Assembly: GCF_021462225.1 (NCBI RefSeq)
Contig: NC_061800.1
Location: 11,131,002 to 11,195,001, forward strand
Length of the DNA stretch: 64,000 nt
Source of the DNA: Girardinichthys multiradiatus
Lineage: Eukaryota; Chordata; Actinopteri; Cyprinodontiformes; Goodeidae
Direction: 5' to 3'
Shown: in pieces, positions 56,095 to 64,000 of the stretch
Layout: each line of letters begins with the position of its first letter
Position numbering within the stretch: the stretch's first letter is position 1
Position numbers and translations under genes: made by a program
The notes under the pieces: generated by a model
What the model saw: the letters and a program-made list of their open reading frames with translations, nothing else
What the model was told of the DNA's origin: nothing
Database searches by the model: none

Positions 56095-56330
56095 GGGATT
56101 ATGATTATTGATCAATTGATATTGATCAATAATTATAATTAAAAATCCTAATTTAAAAAAATTAATTTCTTAACCAAAAATCCTCATTTATGAATCGAAA
56201 CCAGAGATGTCTTCTGGTGTTGTAATTGTGGCTCAACGCCTTTGATAATTACAACCGTTAAATACTCAGTAATAATTGATAACTATTACCAGAAATGTCA
56301 CTGTTTAATCAACCGTTTCTGCCGAAACGT
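56095..56330 (-). repeat. Interspersed repeat, copy 2 of an inverted pair around odorant receptor 2
   Basis: Reverse-complement relative of 53290-53500, sharing CCAGAGATGTCTTCTGGTGT and the AT-rich words on both sides. The element may extend to about 57560, where base composition changes. Confidence 0.7.
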
Positions 56331-58480
56331 GGGGAAATTTAACTTTATTTTGACTGACAAATCTCTCTTGCACAAAATAAATACATACGACTTCTCTTTA
56401 TCTACGTGAATCTTTATTGAATCAACCGCCTGATCCACCTCGCTATTCCGATTCAATAATCTTCACCTAATCAAACATGCAAAGTTCTACACAGAAGGGT
56501 AGAATATCTAACTACACAAAATAAAAACAGCAGTGAGTGTGAATGAGATCAAACCAGCAGTTATGGCAAAAATACAAAGGAAATATGGTTGAACGAAGCT
56601 TTGGGAGCACAGCCCGCCAGAAAGTGTAGCTCAATGAGATACAGGCAGTCATAAAACATCCCCCGCCGCTGGGGTTATAAAACCTTTGGCAGCAACTCAT
56701 AAAACATGAAGTTGAAGAGAAAATTGTTGATTTTCACCATAAGGTTATTATAGCGGTCCAGTTTCACAGCGCACCTGCTCTCAGGTGTTCACACGGTGAA
56801 AGCACAATCTTGCGAGACTCGGCGGCCTCAGAAAACAACAGTAATCACGTTTCAAAAGAACAATGGCATGCACATACAATTCAGGACACATTCGACTCTA
56901 AGTGGCAAATCTACATTGCACTAAAACCTCCTCTACCCTACCCAAGCTATTCCTAATAAAGAAATGAAAATAAAAAGGTGGATTTTACTTGTTGAAGTCT
57001 TCCTTCTGGGGCAGCGAGTGAGAGAGGAAAGGGGGGTGAAGAGTTTCTGCGCGTCCGCAGTTAAACTCCAAGAGAGTGGTCAATCTCAGTCCTTTGGCCT
57101 CCTTGGCGAAAAGGAAAAATACAATCTGACCATCAGCAGTCGACTAGCGCAAAACAAGGTGACGATCCGTCTCCTTGAAACCACTGTTAGGGTTTTTCTT
57201 CTGTTACGTGTTAAACTCACGTCTTCGATCGGCAAAGTGAAATTTCTGGTCTTCTTATTCCAGAAACCTCTTTCATGAATTTTTTGTTGGCCAATGAATG
57301 AGAATAAATAAAGAATCCATGTGGGACCTCTTCTTCTCCAGAGGGATGCTTCAGTTGCGTGGTAACCGTGTCGAGGTCCCCAGCTGAAGGCCAAGTGTGG
57401 GCCATCTCATAGTCCGTTTATATAGTTCAGTGGGGCATCAGAACTAGGACACCCTGTCTTATCAGCCGCAGTGGCCGCTGGGATTTGTAGGACAGACTAT
57501 TCTGCGGTACAAAATGGTCGATGACGTTGGAAAGACATAGTGGCGTCCAGCAACGTGCAAATGGTCGAATATTCAGCAAACAAGTGGTCCAACAAGAGGT
57601 TTTTCACAGATAAATCTTTAACAGTTTATTTTAAACACATCCTGAATGCAATAACTTAGCAGCCCAGACTTTTTGGACCACACTGACAGTGGGCACAGAC
57701 AACAACAATAATACGCATATTCAAAGGAGGGTCTCAGCACAGCACTTACAAACAATTGTGAGTCAGATCTTAAACAGAAGAAGAAAAACAACAACAATAG
57801 CACTTGTTTTTTAAAAACAGAACATAGGAAAATTGAAAAGTGTGTGGGTGCAGGCACCTTTTACAAGCCCCCTATTCTCAGGCCCCTTAAATTCTTAGGT
57901 TCTAATGTCTAAATGTAACCCTGACCCTAACCACATAGGTATGACATATGCTGATAATAAACCGTCATATTCTGTATTTTCTGTTGGCAGTTATGAGCCG
58001 GCAGATAACTTGAACAGATTTTCCTCTTGGTATGCGGGAAACATATGAAACAACTTTCATGAAGGGGAAAGGGTTACAGGCTGTGTGGCTTTAGAATGGG
58101 TTGGGTCAACTGATACTGAGAAGAGAGGTGGCGTGTCTTAAAGAGTAACCATCTATCAGGCAAGGAAGTTATAATGTGCTTTACAGGAACATAAAGGAAC
58201 ATTGATAAGACACATTAAAAGTACGAAATATACAAAAATGACAAAATACACATTAAAAATATTAAGTATCACAGAAAAGTTACAATAAAAATTTAAGCAA
58301 ATTAAAAGCAAAACTATGACTTCCGCTATGGTAGAAAGAAAAGTAGCAGAATAATTTGTAATCTCCCAGGTGACTTTTCGTCCCCTTCGACAATGACATT
58401 ACTTTTAGAAAAACAAGTTGGAAAACAGAGCATGTGAGGGGGTAAATAAACAGAAAACCAAAGGAAAATCATTAAAAGCG
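56331..58480. other. No confirmed gene; possible body of the repeat at 56.1 kb
   Basis: Moderate GC from 56650 to 57560. A 104-codon frame at 56964-57278 has no recognisable domain and no supporting splice context. 57600-58480 is AT-rich. A single large LTR or nonautonomous element covering 56095-57560 is possible, but ends were not defined. Confidence 0.3.
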
Positions 58481-59098
58481 AGCTTGGCCCTTTTAGTGGA
58501 GAAGTTAACCTGAAGCTAATCAAAATTGCTACCGAGCTAAAGGAAATGACAGACAGAGATGATGAGGCCCAGCAGAGATTTGCTGACATTCAGCAAAACC
58601 ACTGATTCCTCAGAGTTATGCCTCATCCAGGCTCTAATTCAAAATCGATCCTTATCTACATCCTTGAATGTAAAACCAAAGAGCTGTTGCTCCATAGTGC
58701 TTGGAAAAAAAGAAATTTTTTATAATGGTAAACTTGTGTTCTTCGAACATGACTACCCAACCAAAATAATCAGAAAGGCGCACTCCACCATCAGAAAAAT
58801 ATTAAAAGAAAGGGCTCTCAGAGTTTTCCGACTGTCCTCGGTGCCAGACTCAGTTTTTTTCAGAACCGCTATTGTTTACAACAGTGCATCTGAGGCAGCA
58901 GACAACCAAATTAAAAGAGGATTGCTTCCAGAAAACACCAGCAAATGTCCCCCTACGAAAGACCCACACGTGTTGAAACCCAGACAGTCGCTATGGGAAA
59001 CTGCAGGCAGAGTGTCACCCCAACACCAGGACAAGAGGCTGAGAGACATAAAAGAAAGGCTGGGAAGATTTAGGCTCGACACTACCATGCAGCAATAA
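58480..59098 (+). pseudogene. L1/Tx1-like LINE ORF1 fragment
   Basis: A short coiled-coil-like stretch (ELKEMTDRDDEAQQRFADIQ) in one frame is followed after a frame change by a 179-codon frame. That frame contains GKLVFFEHDYPTKIIRKAHS, RKILKERALRVFRL and a final charged tail. This order resembles the RNA-binding ORF1 protein of L1-type LINEs, which coats the element RNA. The match is by general pattern, so the family is tentative. The reverse transcriptase of the same element is not seen. Confidence 0.5.
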
Positions 59099-59204
59099 CA
59101 TTTCAGTGACGAAATAAAATAAGGGGACCTTCAAATAGCTTGAGTGAATTGACAATATTAAAGGTAAAACAATATTCACTATCATGATTATATGATTTGT
59201 GTCA

Positions 59205-59266
59205 TTAAAAGCTGCCACCAGGGGAACTGCCCACGGTTAGTCTGTAGGAGATGGCAAGCTGAATAT

Positions 59267-59297
<31 letters not shown>

Positions 59298-60900
59298 CAG
59301 CACACCCTCTCCACTGTAAACAGTGTTGGAGGTGTACCTCTTCCCCTGAGATGCCGGATGGTGGACCAGAATCGTCTTGAAGCCGTATGAATGTCGTTTT
59401 GCTTCTGGAGTCCCACAGGCCAAAAAGACCCGATAGGACTCCTTCTTCAGACTGACAGCATCCCTCACCGCTGGTGTCCACCAGCGGTTTCGAGAATTGC
59501 GGCCCCGACAGGCACCAACAACCTTGCAACCACAGCTCTGGTAAGCCGCCTCAGCAATGGAGGTGCGGAACATGGCCCACTCGGACTCAATGTTCCCCAT
59601 CTCTCCCAAAATGTGTTTGAAGCTCTCCTGGAGGTGGGAGTTGAAGCTCCGTCTCACGGGAGATTCCGCCAGGCCTTCCCAGCAGACCCTCAAGACTCGT
59701 TTGGGTCTACCAGGTCTGATTGGCATCCTCCCACACCATTGGAGATAGCTCACCACCAGGTAGTGGTCAGTGGAAAGCTTCGTTCCCCTCTTCACCTGAG
59801 TGTCCATGACATGCGGCCGCAGACCAGATGAAACGACAAAAAAGTTGATCATCAAACTGCGGCCTAGGGTGTCCTGGTGCCAAGAGCACATATGAACACC
59901 TTTATGCTTGAACATGGTGTTAGTTATGGACAATCCATGATGAGCACAGAAGTCCAATAACAAAACACCACTCGGATTCAGAACGAGAGGGCCCAACCAC
60001 ACCTCTCCAGGTGTCACTGTCATTTTCAACGTGAGCGTTGAAGTCCCGCCCCCCCAGCAGAACAAGGGAGTCCCCTGGAGGGGCGCTCTCCAACACCCCC
60101 TCCAAGGACTCCAAAATAGGTGGGTAGTGTGAACTGCCGTTTGGTGCATAAGCACAAACAACAGTCAGAACCCGTCCCCCCACCCGTAGGTGGAGGGAGG
60201 CTACCCTCTCATTCACCGGGGTGAACCCCAACGTACAGGCGACAAGATGGGGGCAACAAGTATGCCCACCGCAGCTCAGTTCCTCTCACCAAGGGCAATT
60301 CCAGAGTGGAAGAGTGTCCAACCTCTCTCAAGGAGACTGGTTCCAGAGCCAGAGCCGTGTGCTGAGGTGAGCCCGACTATTTCTAGCCGGAATCTGTCTA
60401 CCTCCAACTCAGGCTCCTTCACCACCAGAGAGGAGACATTCCACGTCCCAAGAGCCAGCTTCTGCAACCGAGGATCAGACCGCCAAGGTCTCTGCCTTCG
60501 GCCGCAACCCATACCACATTGCACCTGACCCCTTTGGCCCCTCCCACGGGTGGTGAGCCCATTGGAAGGGAAGCCCACGTTTCCCCTTTGGGCTGTGCCT
60601 GGCCGGGCTCCACGGGTGAAAGCCTGGCCACCAGGCGCTCGCCATCATGCCCCACCTCCAGGCCTGGCTCTAGAGTGCGGCGCCGGTGACCCGCGTCAGG
60701 GTAATGAAACACTGTTTCCATTTATTGTAATCGTCATAAGGGGTCTGTGGGCTGCGCTTTGTCTGATCCCTCACCTAGGACCTGTTTGCCTTGGGTGACC
60801 CTACCAGGGGCATAAAGCCCCTGACAACATAGCTCCTAGGATCACTGGGTCACTCAAACCCCTCCACCACGGTAAGGTGGGAGCCCCGGGAGGGGTTATC
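59205..60900 (-). mobile_element. RTE-like LINE fragment (endonuclease region)
   Basis: Minus strand. An untranslated 5' part with CTTACCGTGGTGGAGGGGTT (60890 down) leads into an apurinic-endonuclease domain: LALGTWNVSSLV, IVGLTSAHG, the [17 protein letters not shown] segment, CAYAPNGSS, a damaged [18 protein letters not shown] (the Asp-Phe-Asn catalytic motif), and STDHYLVVS. A linker follows with VVGACRGRNSRNRWWTPAVRD. The element stops at VYSGEGVLL, where a 28-base C/G tract begins; the reverse transcriptase is missing. Frame changes near 59990 and 60270 kill it. RTE, Rex3 or another APE-type clade is possible. Confidence 0.8.
59267..59294. repeat. 28-base G homopolymer
   Basis: An uninterrupted run of G on the plus strand at the broken end of the RTE-like LINE. 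It explains the long Pro and Gly runs in translated frames. Confidence 0.95.
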
Positions 60901-61099
60901 ATTTTAATTACCTCCAAATTCATGAATTCTAATTTTCACACCTCAAAACCACCTCAGTTGGTTTTTACGACACTAGGTTTTACCATGTTCAGTATTTCAC
61001 ACCTTCACTTCATTTCAAGTTCATTTTTGTTACTTTGACACCTCATATATCTCACCCAAACCGCAGCGGTTCTGGAGTTTGGGTGCAGAAGAGACAGCC

Positions 61100-63405
61100 A
61101 TACCCCCAAGAGCTAATGCTAAGTTAGCCCTAGGAAGCTGTCATCAACAGCCAAATGAATGATAATCCAGAGGCAGCTGTGATTGTCGCTGGACACTTTA
61201 ATCATGTGGAATTATAAACTGTGCTCCCCAAATTCCACAAATGTATAAAGTTTCCAACCAGAGAGCACAGTACTTTATACCAGGTCTACTGCAACATTCC
61301 TGGAGCATACCAAGCTGCAGCAGCTCCTCACTTTAGAATGTTAGATCACATCTCTCTGGACCTGATCCCTCCCTACAAACCTCTGATCTGCAGAACCAAA
61401 CCCATCATCAGAACCATCCAGGTTTGGACTAAAGAAGCCTGCTCAGCCTTACAGGACTGCTTTGAGCACAAAGATTGGGATTTATTCAAAGAGGATGCTG
61501 ATCTGGAGGAATATACATAGTCTGTGCTGTCCTATATTCATTTTTGCACTGGTGCTGTCCTACCCACAAAAACAGTCAGGGTTTATTCTAACCAGACATT
61601 ATGAGACTGCAAAGTATGAACCCTAATAAGAGCAGCTTACAGATTAGGTGACCGACTGATCTACAGCAGGCCCAGAGAGAACTGAGAAAGGGCATCCAGC
61701 AGGTTAAGCAAAGGTACAAGCAGCGCAGCGAGGAGCACTTCAAAAACAACCCACGCAGTATGTGGAGAGGCATGAGATCCATCACAGCTTATAAGTAGAG
61801 CGACCATGACCCAGCTCTCCTTGACACCTTAAACAGCCTCTTTGCACACTTTGACACTGCAAGCAGCCGAAGGACTAAACACCCACCTCAGCTGGAGGTG
61901 CAGCATCGGCGTCTTGTCCTGCAGCTGCACCAAGTGACCTCAATTATGAGGAAGATCAACATCAACAAGGCTGCAGGTCCAGACATGGTCTCAGGTCGAA
62001 CGCTAAAATAATGTGCTAACCAACTCGCAGGGTTTGTTTTGGAAATTTTCAACCTCCCCCTGCAGCTCTCCACAGTCCCGGCTGCCTGAAGTCTTCCACT
62101 ATTGTGCCTGTGCCCAAAAAAATCAACCATAACCTGCCCTAATGATTAACGTCCTGTTGCTCTGACCCCAGTCATCATTCATTGCTTCGAGAAGATCCTC
62201 CTGAAGTGCATCAAGGATGCCATCCCCGCTGGCCTGGACAGCCTGCCGTTCACCTACAGGGAGAATCGCTCCACAGAGGATGCTGTCTCATTAGCACTTC
62301 ACATGGCTCTGACACATCTGCAACATCCTAACACCTATGTTAGGGTATTTGTGGACTTCAGCTCAGCGTTCAACACCGTCCTTCCTGACATGCTTGCCAC
62401 AACCTTGGTTTATTTGCACCACTTTGCACTTCCTCACCAACTGGCCCCAGGAGGTGAGGATAGGGGAATTCACATTTGCTGATCCTCAGAACTGGCATGC
62501 CGCAGGGTTACATTCTCAGCCCTGCTCTCTTCACCCTATTCACACACGACTGCTCTGCTATTCACAAAACATTGTAGCAACGTTTGCGGAGGACACCACT
62601 GTGGGGGGTCTCATATCTAACAATTATGAGGCCCGCTAAAGAGAAGAGGCCTATAATCTGACTCAGTGGTGCTTCAGGAACAACCTCATCCTGAACACCA
62701 ACAAAAGGTAATAGTGGATTATAGGAGGTGTAGGAAGACTGAACGTGCTCCTCTCTGTATACAATGGAAGATGGTGGAGCATGTGGACAGCATAACGTTC
62801 CTGGGCATTCACACTTCTTCTGACCTCTCCTGGACTGAGAACACCTTTCCACCTGGTAAGGAAGGCCCAAAAACAGCTCTTCTTTCTCAGAAAGCTGAAA
62901 CGGACTGGACTCTACTCAGCTACTCACAAACTAGGGCCACAATTGAAAGCATCCTGTGCCTCAGTGTGACAGTTTGGTATAGGAGCTGCACAGGGGATTG
63001 TGGGATGTCGTCTACCGGATCTGGACGGATCTGGGTTTATGATGCACGAGTCCAGATAAAAGGGCCAGATACATTGCTACTGACCCCACCCACGCGGATA
63101 ATGCACTGTTTGTCCCACTTCCATCAGGAAAACAATTCAGAAAGTTCACATCAAAAACAAATAGACAGTGAAGGCAATTGTCCCCCTGCAGTCAGACGCT
63201 AAACATCCCTGCTGACAATCAAACAAACCACCAACCCATCTTATAGACTGTTTCAGCATGAGCTGCACTTTATGTAAATGATAAATACTACATGCCTACT
63301 ACAAGTGTTTTTAATTCCTGTTTGTGTTTTTTGAGCCAGTGCCTCAGCACAATTTCATTATGGTGACATAATGACAATTAAGACTCTTGAGTCTTGAATT
63401 TCATC
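61100..63405 (+). mobile_element. L2-like LINE, 5'-truncated, decayed
   Basis: Begins inside the endonuclease end: a damaged AGDFNH equivalent (AGHFNH at about 61190), RMLDHISLDLIPPYKPL, and QDCFEHKDWDLF. The linker and reverse transcriptase follow over stops and frame changes: [59 protein letters not shown], then HVDSITFLGIHTSSDLSW. The catalytic Y/F-ADD is altered (FAEDTTV near 62587). The 3' end, near GACAATTAAGACTCTTGAGT (63372), matches the terminal simple repeat style of L2/Maui elements. It is inactive. Confidence 0.85.
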
Positions 63406-63410
63406 AACAA

Positions 63411-63894
63411 GATAAATCATTGATCACTTACTTCACATGATCCAGTGTTAGGTGTAACAGCATTTAGACATCATCTAGTCCAAACAATGTTGTTCCAGAT
63501 TTTTGTTTTAGGAAAGCTTTTAAGGTTGTCAGGTGAGACATTTTACTGATTTTTAACAGCCGTCTCACTTCAGGTGTTGTGGCAGCCTGTTTTAAACATG
63601 CAGTTGTGCAGCCTGTATTTAGCAAAAACCTTACCTTGATTGTCTGTCCTTTCAAATTTCAGCCCCTTTTTGAAATTTCCTGTCATATCAAAAATTTTGG
63701 AAATAGTACCATTTGTGCACCTGTAGTCTGTTTCGAATGCACAAAATATTATTTTGTTTCAGTCTAGTTTTTAAGCTATTTTTAAGTGCACTTTTAAAGG
63801 TTTTTAATTATCTTTTATTGGCTACTGATTCGGGAGACTCTGAAAGCTGTTCATTTGCTTTTAAATCTTGACAGCTGCCTATTACTGTCGAGGG
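63411..63894. other. AT-rich, no feature
   Basis: No gene, repeat boundary or motif seen between the L2-like LINE and the right-edge repeat. Confidence 0.4.
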
Positions 63895-64000
63895 AGGATT
63901 TTGAATCGGACCAAAGTGCAGACAAGAGCTTGGCAGCCGCATCTTAATTTATTCACAAAGTCCAAAAACATAACAAAACCACTGCAGGGATGAAACAAAG
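63895..64000. repeat. Start of an A-rich dispersed repeat, cut by the window edge (candidate)
   Basis: Starts CGAGGGAGGATTTTGAATCGG, then ACCAAAGTGCAGACAAGAGC and an A-rich stretch (TTCACAAAGTCCAAAAACAT). The layout is like the left end of the block at 55158-55770. It continues past the window. Confidence 0.3.

Overview
The window is vertebrate nuclear DNA, almost certainly from a teleost fish and probably a percomorph. It carries two intact teleost-type odorant receptor genes, L2/RTE-like LINEs, DIRS and Ty3/Gypsy fragments, Tc1-like and PIF/Harbinger transposons, at least three endogenous retroviruses (ERVs), and a protein-primed DNA polymerase B element of Maverick/Polinton/adintovirus type. 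I see no bacterial operons, CRISPR arrays or rRNA genes. Apart from the two receptors, nearly all recognisable coding sequence belongs to mobile elements. Calls rest on motifs and translations read by eye; no database search was run.

Layout. 0-11.5 kb: an unassigned open frame on the minus strand at the left edge, a dispersed tRNA-like repeat, a 5'-truncated L2-like LINE, a Gypsy pol remnant, a THAP-finger fragment and an internally deleted Tc1-like element. 11.5-12.4 kb: odorant receptor 1 (+). 12.8-20.4 kb: more dispersed repeats, a TTAA-bounded MITE, a DIRS-like element split by a nearly full-length Tc1-like element, and a Gypsy integrase piece. 20.4-30.3 kb: ERV-1 on the minus strand (gag-pro-pol-env with a 3' LTR and polypurine tract; 5' LTR not seen). 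30.3-35.2 kb: a DNA polymerase B pseudogene preceded by a series of small exons with good splice sites. 35.3-38.4 kb: a PIF/Harbinger transposon with transposase and an oppositely oriented Myb/SANT-type partner remnant. 38.8-42.3 kb: a related LTR (-) and a heavily decayed ERV-2 (+). 43.6-51.6 kb: ERV-3 (-), bounded by two LTRs and a 5-bp target duplication, with a decayed pol and an uninterrupted 473-codon env. 52-53.3 kb: an LTR-like stretch, then a deleted Tc1-like element inserted in a TA microsatellite. 53.6-54.5 kb: odorant receptor 2 (-). 55-64 kb: dispersed repeats, an L1-like ORF1 fragment, an RTE-like LINE (-) and an L2-like LINE (+).

How it fits together. The two receptors are related, point toward each other, and are separated by about 41 kb of mobile DNA. 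The most unusual loci are the spliced small-exon cluster in front of the DNA polymerase B, where two frames stay open through the same exons and one ends directly at the polymerase ATG, and ERV-3, whose LTRs are close in sequence while pol is gutted and env is intact.
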